From a virus: DNA of 56,254 nt. The position numbers and the translations under genes are program-made. This document shows, one piece after another, positions 30,351 through 38,230 of this stretch (position 1 is its first letter; every line of letters begins with the position of its first letter). Below the pieces are notes generated by a model that was not told the origin of the DNA, searched no databases, and was given only the letters and a program-made list of their open reading frames with translations. Location of the stretch: positions 1-56,254 of IMG/VR virus record IMGVR_UViG_3300037088_000364; one strand, written 5' to 3'.

Positions 30351-30859
30351 TGTCAGTAAGAACCCGCCCGATTCCTGCCTTATCCGATGCCCAGAAGCAA
30401 GCCTTCTGGTCAAAGGTGGCGATTCGGGCGGGTTGCAACTACGCTTGTTGGGAATGGACCGGATCTTGCAATTCGCTGGGTTACGGCTGGATTTCTCTTG
30501 ACCGAAAAACCTATCAAGCTCACCGGATCGCAATGTCCCTTGTGACAGAGATACCCGATGGTATGTACGTTTGCCACCATTGCGATAATCCTATTTGCGT
30601 GAATCCAGCGCATTTATGGATTGGAACATCTTTAGATAATATGCGGGATATGCGTCATAAAAAACGCGAAAAACATAGTGGGGCTATCAATCCGTGTAAA
30701 GGATCACTACACTGTCGCGCGAAACTAACGGAATCAGATATTCCAATTATTCGGCAAGTATTGGAATATCTGACTCACCGGATGGTAGCAGATTTATACG
30801 ATGTTAGTCGTGGGGCAATCGGAGATATCAAACAAGGAATTACTTGGAAACACGTTTGA
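30350..30859 (+). CDS. HNH homing endonuclease (HNH_3 type)
   Basis: 169 residues. CWEWTGSCNSLGYG, AHRIAM, CHHCDNPICVNPAHL, GTSLDNMRDM, and a C-terminal helix-turn-helix (LTHRMVADLYDVSRGAIGDI). Starts on a one-base overlap with the lipoprotein stop. The next promoter overlaps its stop. Confidence 0.9.
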   Translation: MSVRTRPIPALSDAQKQAFWSKVAIRAGCNYACWEWTGSCNSLGYGWISLDRKTYQAHRIAMSLVTEIPDGMYVCHHCDNPICVNPAHLWIGTSLDNMRDMRHKKREKHSGAINPCKGSLHCRAKLTESDIPIIRQVLEYLTHRMVADLYDVSRGAIGDIKQGITWKHV

Positions 30860-30883
30860 CTTTCGATAAATTGATGGTAGGCT
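30856..30883 (+). promoter_or_regulatory. Promoter (with leader)
   Basis: TTGACT 30856-30861, 16-nt spacer, TAGGCT 30878-30883; TTAGGAGG before ATG 30930. Confidence 0.75.
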
Positions 30884-30929
30884 TGATTGTTCGGGGAAAG
30901 CAACCTAAAGGCAATTTAGGAGGTTTCTA

Positions 30930-31037
30930 ATGTCTGGAGACTACTTTCCTGAGTTAATTCCTTTTGATCTCTCTGCGGAGTGGATCGAAACTGTCGAAAC
31001 GGAGGAAACCACCGATGGTGACGATTGCAACGTGTGA
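30930..31037 (+). CDS. Small acidic protein
   Basis: 35 residues, very acidic (WIETVETEETTDGDD). Near-perfect AGGAGG eight bases upstream of ATG 30930. Overlaps the next gene by 23 nt. Acidic mini-proteins in phages are sometimes DNA mimics or inhibitors; here function is unknown. Confidence 0.65.
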   Translation: MSGDYFPELIPFDLSAEWIETVETEETTDGDDCNV

Positions 31038-31290
31038 TCGTTGGGCAACGAAAGCAACGGAATTGTTGAATACGAGGGTTATCCGCCAAGGGCGGGAAAA
31101 TCCGGTTGTCCAGATGATACGGGAATCCCTAATCCAGCAGATTGCGCTGGCGGATCAGCTTGGCGCGATTCTTCGGGATAACGGGGATCAACTGACCGTG
31201 CTAAAAATGACGGTTAGACTGACTACTCTGGTCAATACGACCGTGGATGGTTGTAACGATCTGGCCTATCGCAACGGAGGTAAGGATTAG
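31015..31290 (+). CDS. Hypothetical protein
   Basis: 91 residues, unrecognised, helical. GGAGG upstream of ATG 31015, which lies inside the previous gene. Confidence 0.6.
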   Translation: MVTIATCDRWATKATELLNTRVIRQGRENPVVQMIRESLIQQIALADQLGAILRDNGDQLTVLKMTVRLTTLVNTTVDGCNDLAYRNGGKD

Positions 31291-31314
31291 ACATACGTGT
31301 AGGGGTCGTATCTA

Positions 31315-31593
31315 ATGTATGGGATACGACAATCTTTCCAACATACATCCCATAGTCCAGTTGGAACGATTATAAGCCTACCGCTGGTAATAGCGGCTAT
31401 TCTGGGAATAGGGGTTGTGTCGCATAAGCAGCGCGAAAAGCAAGCTTTGCGGGATAATCAGGCTAGGGCGGTCGAATTGGATCAATGGTATGCACGGCAA
31501 ATGACGGTTACAAGGGATCTTCCGGAAAATGACCCCTATCGCCAGACTGTGCGGATTATGCGGGATGCGCATAATCTATCGACTAAACGGTAA
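31315..31593 (+). CDS. Hypothetical membrane protein
   Basis: 92 residues: one membrane helix (TIISLPLVIAAILGIGVV) near residues 18-35, then a charged cytoplasmic-type helix rich in Arg/Gln. Unrecognised. No strong ribosome site. Confidence 0.55.
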   Translation: MYGIRQSFQHTSHSPVGTIISLPLVIAAILGIGVVSHKQREKQALRDNQARAVELDQWYARQMTVTRDLPENDPYRQTVRIMRDAHNLSTKR

Positions 31594-31648
31594 GCGCCCG
31601 GCCGTATCAATTCGGGTGTAAAACGTGATTCTACCGAAAGAAACGACA

Positions 31649-31843
31649 ATGACGAAGAACGACTACGTGACGATTGCGACGGTTGTGCGGGGTGAGCGGG
31701 ATCGGGCGAATTCGCTGCCGGCTCCGGATGCGCGGGTCGCAACGGATGTGCTGGATGGTGTGGTGCGCGGTATCGTTAGCGCTGCCACCCAAGAGGGGAA
31801 GCGCTTCAATAAGGATCTTTTCCTCTTGGCGTGCGGCCTGTAA
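31649..31843 (+). CDS. Hypothetical small protein, paralogue of 33,084
   Basis: 64 residues. MTKNDYVTIATVVRGERDRA and FNKDLFLLACGL match MTKKDYVAIAAILREM and FDRDRFLRACEV in the 33,084 protein. GAAAGAAA upstream. Unknown function. Confidence 0.65.
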   Translation: MTKNDYVTIATVVRGERDRANSLPAPDARVATDVLDGVVRGIVSAATQEGKRFNKDLFLLACGL

Positions 31844-31887
31844 CGATTAGGCCGGCGGCAACGGACTCTGCGGTTTGTTCTGGATTT

Positions 31888-31916
31888 GCCGATCGCGCGA
31901 CCCAAGCGCGATCGGC
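31888..31916 (+). terminator. Perfect inverted repeat, possible terminator
   Basis: GCCGATCGCGC/GCGCGATCGGC with a 7-nt loop. No T-run, so it could also be an operator. Confidence 0.45.
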
Positions 31917-32052
31917 GGGGTTATAAGGAGTATGCCATGAATAACGCGCGTGATGGTCCGTAGGATTGTAGGGAACATTCTCAAGATACCGGACGTAATG
32001 AGCCGTGTATGGTTTGTTCCCTCTTTTCCTCATATATTGATTCCTCTGACAG

Positions 32053-32084
32053 AAGGGGTTGGCGCGGAAACGCCAACCTTTTCT
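32053..32084 (+). terminator. Rho-independent terminator
   Basis: GGTTGGCG/CGCCAACC with a 6-nt loop and TTTTCTTTT. Confidence 0.9.
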
Positions 32085-32100
32085 TTTGCGCATAGACTAA

Positions 32101-32220
32101 CGATTATCGGGGTCGATGCCACTAACGGGTTATTTGCCCGTGGCCAGTTATTCCGATTATCGGGGTCATGACCAAACGTGCGGATTTTGCGGGCTGCCGC
32201 ACGTTACGACCCCGATATCT
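32101..32220 (+). repeat. GGGGTC motif cluster with inverted repeat
   Basis: ATTATCGGGGTC occurs at about 32,104 and 32,157 on + and GACCCCGATA at about 32,209 on the other strand. The last two flank an inner AACGTGCGG...GCCGCACGTT repeat, giving a large interrupted hairpin just before the 32,255 promoter. Confidence 0.65.
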
Positions 32221-32254
32221 GATACGACCCCATTAAAAAAATAAATGGATTCTC

Positions 32255-32282
32255 TTGACTATGGCCGATCCGATGGTAAGCT
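32255..32282 (+). promoter_or_regulatory. Promoter (with leader)
   Basis: TTGACT 32255-32260, 16-nt spacer, TAAGCT 32277-32282; AAGGGG before ATG 32318. Confidence 0.7.
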
Positions 32283-32317
32283 TGAATAGTTGGGGCAAGG
32301 CATACAAGGGGATGAAA

Positions 32318-32677
32318 ATGGACAATCAAGAGCGATTGACGATAGCTTGCCAAGTGGTACGCAAACTTGGCAAGTATCGGGCGTTAGAAGTGGGAAACCC
32401 TCAAATCCCGCCAACCCCAAACCCCCTTGGACCCGGCTTTACTGGTGTGGATCTTGACGGGTCAACTTATCGAGCGCGTATCGGGGTGTGCGACGCTAAG
32501 GCAGGAATCCAGAAGCGCTTGACACTTGGCCGATGCAAGGATGCCGATTGTGCGGCCTATATGTATCGTGCGGCGCATGTCGCGCTTTACGGTTCTTACA
32601 GTTGGGCCGCCGATACGCTTTGTGACGGGGAAAGGGCTTTGATCGAAATGACCAGAAAATCCGTTCTTAACGGATAG
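32318..32677 (+). CDS. Stand-alone AP2-like DNA-binding protein
   Basis: 119 residues from ATG 32318. Residues 42-98 follow the AP2 pattern of the nuclease genes (GFTGVDLDGSTYRARIGV, LTLGRCKDADCAAYMYRAA, ALYG) but there is no HNH core. It may be a transcription factor or a nuclease remnant repurposed for DNA binding. Codon use matches the GC-richer neighbours, unlike the AT-rich AP2-HNH genes. Confidence 0.6.
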   Translation: MDNQERLTIACQVVRKLGKYRALEVGNPQIPPTPNPLGPGFTGVDLDGSTYRARIGVCDAKAGIQKRLTLGRCKDADCAAYMYRAAHVALYGSYSWAADTLCDGERALIEMTRKSVLNG

Positions 32678-32686
32678 GAGGGGATC

Positions 32687-33004
32687 ATGTGCCGCGCGTG
32701 GAATACTCTGAAAAATACGGTTGAAGCGGGTTGCACGGATTTGCGGGCCGCGCTGAAAACGATGGTTGTCCCGGTCAATCTGATCGACCCGGTTACAACG
32801 TTGGAATGGATTATCAGGGATGAGCCAAAGATCCATCTTTCCCGGAATGCGCTGATCCAAACGATTAGGGATTGTCTTGACGATCTGCGCAATTGTTCGC
32901 GGTATGCCGACGATGCCGAGAAAACAGAATTGCGCGATCGCATCAACGGCGTCATTCGTTCCATCGATCCGGCTCTTTACGGCTATGCGCAATGGAATGA
33001 TTAA
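32687..33004 (+). CDS. Hypothetical protein
   Basis: 105 residues, unrecognised, helical. GGAGGGG upstream. Confidence 0.6.
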   Translation: MCRAWNTLKNTVEAGCTDLRAALKTMVVPVNLIDPVTTLEWIIRDEPKIHLSRNALIQTIRDCLDDLRNCSRYADDAEKTELRDRINGVIRSIDPALYGYAQWND

Positions 33005-33005
33005 C

Positions 33006-33080
33006 ATGAGCATCCTGATTAGCGCGGCTTTGCTGATTGTGGTGTGGAGTCTGGAATTGTGGGTTGAAAGGACAACGTGA
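33006..33080 (+). CDS. Very small membrane protein
   Basis: 24 residues, one hydrophobic helix (MSILISAALLIVVWSLELW). Lies immediately after the previous stop. Unrecognised. Confidence 0.4.
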   Translation: MSILISAALLIVVWSLELWVERTT

Positions 33081-33083
33081 CCT

Positions 33084-33278
33084 ATGACGAAGAAAGACTA
33101 CGTAGCGATTGCAGCGATTCTGCGGGAAATGTCGCGCGCCCCCTCCCTTGCGGGGGTGGGGCGGGTGCATTTGCTGATTGTGCAGGATGTACTGGCAAAG
33201 GCAATAGCTAACTATTGTGCAGAGTGTAACGATCAATTCGACCGGGATCGTTTTCTCCGCGCTTGTGAGGTTTGCTAA
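33084..33278 (+). CDS. Hypothetical small protein, paralogue of 31,649
   Basis: 64 residues; N and C termini match the 31,649 protein. Unknown function. Confidence 0.65.
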   Translation: MTKKDYVAIAAILREMSRAPSLAGVGRVHLLIVQDVLAKAIANYCAECNDQFDRDRFLRACEVC

Positions 33279-33544
33279 TGGTAGGGTTTAAGCTGACAGT
33301 GACCTACGGTGCCAATTGCATCGCTGTTAATCAATACACCGCGCGTGACGTTGCGGAGGGGAAGTTCAATTATGCCATTGGCACGGCTCTTGCGGGTGGT
33401 GACGAAGTTCCCAGTCGTATTGAATTGATCGGTTTTGACAACGGTGGCGCAGAAATCGATCTTCACAGTTGGACCGCGCCTAAGTTCTGTGCGGCTTATG
33501 CCGCCATTGCCTACTTGGAGGATGATAGCGATGAATGCGACTAG
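33278..33544 (+). CDS. Hypothetical small protein (RIELIGFD family)
   Basis: 88 residues from ATG 33278, overlapping the previous stop. RIELIGFDNGGAEIDLHSW links it to the 16,097 protein. C terminus very acidic. Confidence 0.6.
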   Translation: MVGFKLTVTYGANCIAVNQYTARDVAEGKFNYAIGTALAGGDEVPSRIELIGFDNGGAEIDLHSWTAPKFCAAYAAIAYLEDDSDECD

Positions 33545-33716
33545 TGCCGCGCAAGAGTATTGTAGCGCGATTATCGCGCGTAACGCAATGATGCGTTATC
33601 GGGGTTGTGAGGGACAATATACGGATACAGATTGTGCCGGTTGTCCCAAGTTTGACGAATGTGAGGGTCGTGTCAATAAGGCACGGGATGCTGTGCGTGC
33701 GGAGAATAGCAAATGA
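33531..33716 (+). CDS. Small Cys-rich protein
   Basis: 61 residues from ATG 33531 (GGAGG nine bases upstream). Cys pattern GCEGQYTDTDCAGCPKFDEC suggests metal binding or a disulfide-rich knot. Contains a TTATCGGGGTT motif at about 33,597. Confidence 0.6.
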   Translation: MNATSAAQEYCSAIIARNAMMRYRGCEGQYTDTDCAGCPKFDECEGRVNKARDAVRAENSK

Positions 33717-33835
33717 ACGCAAGAGTCATCTGGTATCATACTTTCCATCTTTGGCGGAAATGCCGAAGATACTATCCCGCAACCGCCAATAGCGTATTGT
33801 ACGGATATTCTTCATTGCAACGGCTGTTTGGGTGA
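33713..33835 (+). CDS. Small aromatic/basic protein
   Basis: 40 residues (MNARVIWYHTFHLWRKCRRY...). Supported by the ATGA overlap. Unrecognised. Confidence 0.45.
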   Translation: MNARVIWYHTFHLWRKCRRYYPATANSVLYGYSSLQRLFG

Positions 33836-33839
33836 TTCC

Positions 33840-34088
33840 ATGTTTTCCTTGCTTTTGCTTTTTGCGGTTTGTGACGATGATAACATCATGCCTCACATAC
33901 CCCCGATCCCTTGCGTCGCGCGGGTTGATCTCCCCTTTACTTTGACCACCTACCCCACGCTAACGCTATCGGAACATTTCCACAATTCCACCCCGATCCC
34001 GTTCCCCCGCTATCGATCCCCCTCAATTCTACTTTTTCCGCCTGCGCGGCCTTTTCTGTGTTTACCGCCTGAGCAGATTATACCATAA
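33840..34088 (+). CDS. Possible secreted Pro-rich protein
   Basis: 82 residues; MFSLLLLFAVCDDDN looks like a very short signal with a Cys at residue 11, followed by Pro/Thr/Phe-rich sequence. No strong ribosome site, so the call is weak. Confidence 0.35.
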   Translation: MFSLLLLFAVCDDDNIMPHIPPIPCVARVDLPFTLTTYPTLTLSEHFHNSTPIPFPRYRSPSILLFPPARPFLCLPPEQIIP

Positions 34089-34188
34089 GTCGGGGTCGAG
34101 CCGATTATTTTGTGATTGGCGATACGACCCTGATAATTGATACATTGTGACTATTGCAGATCTACCCCTAGCCCCTTGCCCCTTGTAG

Positions 34189-34216
34189 TTGACAAGCCGC
34201 GTTTCGATGGTAGGCT
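34189..34216 (+). promoter_or_regulatory. Promoter (with leader)
   Basis: TTGACA 34189-34194, 16-nt spacer, TAGGCT 34211-34216; AAAGGA before ATG 34254. Confidence 0.75.
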
Positions 34217-34253
34217 TCAGTAGTTGACACTCCCAATTAGCAAAGGATCTCTA

Positions 34254-34415
34254 ATGACTATCAATCGAGTTACCATTCTACGCGATCCGAATAATGCCGA
34301 TTATGTGACCGTGCATACGGATCGCCCCTCTCCCTGCCCTAAAATCTCCCAGCAACCCCTTACGATGTCATTCTGGACATCGGATGGATCGACCCATCGG
34401 TCATTTCCATTGTAG
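34254..34415 (+). CDS. Hypothetical small protein
   Basis: 53 residues from ATG 34254; unrecognised. The only gene between this promoter and the hairpin region. Confidence 0.5.
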   Translation: MTINRVTILRDPNNADYVTVHTDRPSPCPKISQQPLTMSFWTSDGSTHRSFPL

Positions 34416-34579
34416 GTTCCTAGCAAGCCGCTAGCGCAATTCAGTCTCCCCGGACACTAGTGAAGCCTAAGAGGCTTCACTAGCGGCTTGCCAAGAGCCT
34501 AGAACCGGGTTTTATGCCCCTATAATCGCAACCATTTTCAGTTGACGGGGCTAGGAACCCGGTTGACCGGGTTCCTAGC
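34416..34579 (+). repeat. Nested perfect inverted repeats
   Basis: CTAGTGAAGCC/GGCTTCACTAG (34,457-34,483) lies inside an outer CAAGCCGCTAG...CTAGCGGCTTG arm. A separate GCTAGGAACCCGG/CCGGGTTCCTAGC (34,550-34,579, 4-nt loop) shares the CTAGGAACC end. No gene. Could be a structured RNA trailer, a replication site or a protein-binding array. Confidence 0.75.
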
Positions 34580-34657
34580 ATCTTGCTAGTTTGAGCCTAC
34601 AATTCCTACAATCCCACCTTATATTTTCCGATTCTCGAAAATCGGCGTCCCGCTGAC

Positions 34658-34685
34658 TTGACAAGGGTTCTCTCTGACCTATGCT
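34658..34685 (+). promoter_or_regulatory. Promoter (with leader)
   Basis: TTGACA 34658-34663, 16-nt spacer, TATGCT 34680-34685; GAAGGAGAG before ATG 34708. Confidence 0.75.
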
Positions 34686-34707
34686 TCATATAGAAGGAGA
34701 GACAACC

Positions 34708-34881
34708 ATGTACACAATCATCGCTACCACCGGGGACTACGGGCTTGACGTTAGGACATTCGACCGCTATAGCTTAGCGGTCGAATGTCTGGAGATGCTA
34801 CGCGATAGGTTGACTACCCGCCGGGTTGCGCTCTATCAGGGTGACGCCCTGATAGTGGCCTATCAAAGGAGAATACGATGA
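34708..34881 (+). CDS. Hypothetical small protein
   Basis: 57 residues. YTIIATTGDYGLDVRTFDRY layout (strand, DYD/TFD, helix) recalls 16,097 and 21,054. The coding sequence includes a CATTCGACCGC/GCGGTCGAATG inverted repeat. ATGA overlap with the next gene. Confidence 0.6.
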   Translation: MYTIIATTGDYGLDVRTFDRYSLAVECLEMLRDRLTTRRVALYQGDALIVAYQRRIR

Positions 34882-35108
34882 ATCACACCATTTTGTATCG
34901 TGGGGTTGCTTACTCTTCAGCTAACTTTGTCCGTTTGCTTCGGATAGCAATGGACAAGGGACCAGTTTACATAACATTCAACCGGCGGCGCTATCGGGTG
35001 TTTTCCGCGAGGCTTGATTGTGACGGAAACGCGATCCTAGATGCCGCTCTCCTAATCCGCTATCAAGGGGAACCCTTAGATAACGGACGGGATTCAATCG
35101 CATTCTGA
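34878..35108 (+). CDS. Hypothetical protein
   Basis: 76 residues, basic and beta-rich (ITFNRRRYRVFSARLDCDGN). Unrecognised. The next promoter overlaps its stop. Confidence 0.6.
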   Translation: MNHTILYRGVAYSSANFVRLLRIAMDKGPVYITFNRRRYRVFSARLDCDGNAILDAALLIRYQGEPLDNGRDSIAF

Positions 35109-35109
35109 G

Positions 35110-35137
35110 TTGACAAGCCAGGTTTCTAACCTATGCT
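35110..35137 (+). promoter_or_regulatory. Promoter (with leader)
   Basis: TTGACA 35110-35115, 16-nt spacer, TATGCT 35132-35137; GAGGGG before ATG 35157. Nearly the same sequence as the 34,189 promoter. Confidence 0.75.
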
Positions 35138-35156
35138 TGTAATAGAGGGGTGCTTT

Positions 35157-35270
35157 ATGGTTGACGGGTCGAAACGAAAGCGCCGCAATGGGGCAAAGGG
35201 GCAAGCGCGGAAACGATGGTATGCCCATTGGCGTACTGTCAGGTTTAACCGAAGATTCGGATTACGCTAA
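35157..35270 (+). CDS. Small very basic protein
   Basis: 37 residues with about 15 Lys/Arg (GSKRKRRNGAKGQARKR), from ATG 35157 with a good ribosome site. Probably binds nucleic acid. A longer frame in another phase crosses it but has no start site. Confidence 0.6.
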   Translation: MVDGSKRKRRNGAKGQARKRWYAHWRTVRFNRRFGLR

Positions 35271-35284
35271 TTGGAGGGTTTGCA

Positions 35285-35608
35285 ATGATTACTCTGGAAT
35301 GTCGGAATTACTCGGTTTCTCGGAAAAGCGCGGTGGCGCTATTCAAGGCAGCCCATAGGGCGGGTGCCGATCTTTCCGAGTTTACCATCCGCAAGGCCAA
35401 TGGCGAGATTGCGGTTTACGCATTGTCTCCGGACAATGCCGATTGTCAGGTTAAGATCGGCACGCGGGATGTGCGGGTTATTCCGGCCGATTTGGTTGTG
35501 CAGACTGCGCGGCTTAGGGTGGATGCGCAGAGACTTCGCAGGAATCTGGATGCGTCGGATGCAATGTATATCCTATCTATTGCGCCGCCGGGTTGCGCGT
35601 TGACATAA
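35285..35608 (+). CDS. Hypothetical protein
   Basis: 107 residues, unrecognised; GGAGGG before ATG. C-terminal Arg/Leu helix (TARLRVDAQRLRRNLD). Confidence 0.6.
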   Translation: MITLECRNYSVSRKSAVALFKAAHRAGADLSEFTIRKANGEIAVYALSPDNADCQVKIGTRDVRVIPADLVVQTARLRVDAQRLRRNLDASDAMYILSIAPPGCALT

Positions 35609-35680
35609 TACGGCGCGCTGTTTACAATAGACTACGGCGCGCCGTATTTAACGGGGTTTACGGTTTGGCGCGCCGTTTGC
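35600..35680 (+). promoter_or_regulatory. Promoter with three GGCGCGC-type operator repeats
   Basis: TTGACA 35600-35605, 17-nt spacer, TACAAT 35623-35628. Sites centred near 35,614 (CGGCGCGCTG), 35,639 (CGGCGCGCCG) and 35,671 (TGGCGCGCCG) lie in the spacer and downstream. A palindromic operator bound by the product of the next gene is an attractive guess. Confidence 0.6.
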
Positions 35681-35722
35681 TATTTACTGGGGGTGGGGAC
35701 ATTCTAGGTTAGGAGGGATTGT

Positions 35723-36226
35723 ATGACGAATGAGGAATTGTGGATTTATAACGGTGGCGTGAAACCTGCCGATTTTAACGGTAATTGGCGGGTCGTGCGC
35801 GATGAGGGATTACGTAGGGATTATGAGCGTGGGGACACGTTTGAATGGTTATGCCGATTGCACCATATTGAACGAAAAGAGCTAGCTGCAATCCTTGGAT
35901 TGCAGTTAGGCCGGCGCAAACAGCGCAAACCGAAAATTCGCGTAGGGTGGCATCATCCCGTTTTATTGAACCCCCGGATGGTAGGGAGAATACGTAAGCT
36001 ACATAAGTTTGGATACAGTTATGAGGCTCTTGCCAAAGAATATGGATTTATGAAACAAACGATTAAAGACGTTTGTAGGGGTCGTATGAAAGGATCGTTT
36101 TGGGGGTCATTAACGGATGATCAGGTTTCTACGATACGTAAGCAATATGCTGATTGTGGCGATGTGGCCTGGATTGCCTACAAGTGGGGTATTTCCGAAG
36201 CTATGGTTTTAACAGTCGTGACGTAA
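35723..36226 (+). CDS. Helix-turn-helix DNA-binding protein
   Basis: 167 residues. Two resolvase-type helix-turn-helix units: YSYEALAKEYGFMKQTIKDV (about residues 107-126) and VSTIRKQYADCGDVAWIAYK (about 137-156). Basic centre (GRRKQRKPKIRVG). Likely a regulator, perhaps of its own promoter. Last + strand gene before the convergence zone. Confidence 0.6.
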   Translation: MTNEELWIYNGGVKPADFNGNWRVVRDEGLRRDYERGDTFEWLCRLHHIERKELAAILGLQLGRRKQRKPKIRVGWHHPVLLNPRMVGRIRKLHKFGYSYEALAKEYGFMKQTIKDVCRGRMKGSFWGSLTDDQVSTIRKQYADCGDVAWIAYKWGISEAMVLTVVT

Positions 36227-37195
36227 GTTTAATGATTGCACGGGATGCGATGAAAGCGCGCGACTTAACTATCCCAACGGTATTCTCCCCTATATAATAT
36301 ATAATAATAAAATATTATATTATATTTATAAGGGTGTAGTCTGGGAGGATAATTGTTTGAGTTAGTGGGGTCGTAACACATTGCGCAGCAATGTGTTATG
36401 CGCTAACTGTTAACGGATATACTGACTATACGTTCAATACTATATGTAGTGGTTGTAGGGTCGGGACATACTAGCACCTTTTTAACATGTTTAACGGTGC
36501 GGGGCATCATGCGGGTTTGTAAGCGTAAGCATCAATTGTAATGATTGTATCGACAATCCTCTACGTATCTTATGCTTTAGACAACGTTTATATGACGCCT
36601 GCTGGTCGAGAGGATAAAATGGATTATCTCTAACATCGTGGCCTATCATTACTTACGTCATTTTCACGTTATCTCACTAGTAACGATTATACCATGTGGC
36701 GTGTTTCGACCCCGAGAACTAGCAACATGCACACATTCACTATATTCATCATAATCATTACATCTGTTATCATTGATATAATCGTTAGTTATCCGCATCT
36801 TGCTAGTTATCGGGGTCGATATGCCGATTGTGCTACATTCGTCATATCTAGCATGTATCATATATTCGTTATAACTGTCATATCATATGTAATGATTATA
36901 GTGATTACCTAGCTGGTGATGTTACGAGCATCGCACTAGCAACATGCATGTGTTATCATTACTCACTGGCGTATTGGTCTATCATTGTTGCTTGTAGTAT
37001 GTATGCTGGTTATCGGGGTTGACTACCATCGTGCTGCATATCAGTTGTATCATCTATATCATCTATGCTGGTTGCTTCAATGGTGCTGGTGTATCTGATA
37101 GTGAGGGACTGGTGGGTCAAAATGATCGTGCTGGATTTTCCGGTTGTCAGGGATACTGGGGGCGCCCCTGCCGTATTAGACGTGTCGTTTTTTTC
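36227..37195. other. Non-coding convergence zone
   Basis: About 970 bases between the rightward early genes and the leftward operon. Features: an AT-only palindrome-like tract near 36,291-36,330, GGGGTC motifs at about 36,367, 36,816 and 37,012 plus one reversed at 36,706, two ACTAGCAACATGCA copies (36,719 and 36,938), and ATCATT-rich sequence. No good gene. A replication origin or a decayed region is possible. Confidence 0.55.
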
Positions 37196-37801
37196 TTAAA
37201 TACGGCAAAATTTACCATCAGGTCCCTGGGTTGGTTTGCTTCTTCGCCCTCTGTTTGTTTTTGGTCCAACTGCTCGATTTAGTGACCAACCCGTATTTAT
37301 ACGATTTCGTAATAAATGATAATTACACAAACATCGAGAATCGGCAGCAATTTCTTCTAATGATACAAATTTCTCTTCCCAGACTTCATACTTTAAATTA
37401 AAATACCAATTACAATCAGGATTCTTCTCTCGAATATATTGAGACTCTAATTCTCGGGCTTCTTGTTCACTAAGATTATCTTTTATAATTTCAACAATAG
37501 GCTTTCGACCAGCAAGAAGCATTTCTCGCACTTTCTTAGCAACATCACTGTCATAGTTAATATATGGTTTAACCCAATGACGCCACGCTCGATCATTAAC
37601 TCCGCTTCCAATATAAAAGATTATATCATTATCTTTTAAAAAGTAAACATACCATCGTTTACAATCTACTTTGCTTCTTACTGGTAGATTCATTGCTTCT
37701 TGCAATGTCATCCCTTGTCGCTTCATTCGTCGGTATACAGTATCAGGTTTCCAGATACATTGAGATTGTGAAACAAGATTCATAATTTCTTTTTTATTCA
37801 T
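37196..37801 (-). CDS. GIY-YIG homing endonuclease
   Basis: 201 residues. GIY-YIG core: WYVYFLKDNDIIFYIGSG (residues 50-67), conserved Arg (RAWRHW) and the metal-binding Glu region (EIIKDNLSEQEARELE). The C terminus has a helix-turn-helix-like stretch. ATG preceded by AAAAAGGTAAAG. Last gene of the leftward operon. Confidence 0.85.
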   Translation of the reverse strand: MNKKEIMNLVSQSQCIWKPDTVYRRMKRQGMTLQEAMNLPVRSKVDCKRWYVYFLKDNDIIFYIGSGVNDRAWRHWVKPYINYDSDVAKKVREMLLAGRKPIVEIIKDNLSEQEARELESQYIREKNPDCNWYFNLKYEVWEEKFVSLEEIAADSRCLCNYHLLRNRINTGWSLNRAVGPKTNRGRRSKPTQGPDGKFCRI

Positions 37802-37834
37802 ACTTTACCTTTTTAGTGATTAAAGGGCAACTTG

Positions 37835-37972
37835 CTAGTGATCTCGATTCACTTTCTTTCCACCATTCTTAGCCGCCTTATCTCGCGCAGCTTTAGATAC
37901 ATACCAAACCCGTTTACGCCATTTAGGCAACTCTGGAATAATAAACTCTAATCCATATTTTTTCATATACAT
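37835..37972 (-). CDS. Small basic protein
   Basis: 45 residues (MYMKKYGLEFIIPELPKWRK, then RVWYVSKAARDKAAKNGGKK). Preceded by the same 25-bp leader as the GIY-YIG gene. Unrecognised. Confidence 0.55.
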   Translation of the reverse strand: MYMKKYGLEFIIPELPKWRKRVWYVSKAARDKAAKNGGKKVNRDH

Positions 37973-38005
37973 TACCTTTTTAGTGATTAAAGGGCAGCGG
38001 GCTGG

Positions 38006-38230
38006 TTATTTCCTTATTACTTTGATTTTCTTAATACAACCAGCAGGAATCGTGAAACGCCGACCCACGTTTTCAGATTCACTGACCGATTGGCAGATAG
38101 TTACATATTTGTCATTCTTTTCGAGCAAGTAGCCAATACTAATTATACTAAGCGGCGGCATAGGTTCCGGCTCTTCCCAAATTGTAGGAGAACCACAAGA
38201 ATCAACCCAATTTATTTCTACTAGCTTCAT
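38006..38230 (-). CDS. Hypothetical protein
   Basis: 74 residues, unrecognised, beta-rich; ends in a basic IKKIKVIRK. Start overlaps the stop of the upstream gene. Confidence 0.6.
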   Translation of the reverse strand: MKLVEINWVDSCGSPTIWEEPEPMPPLSIISIGYLLEKNDKYVTICQSVSESENVGRRFTIPAGCIKKIKVIRK

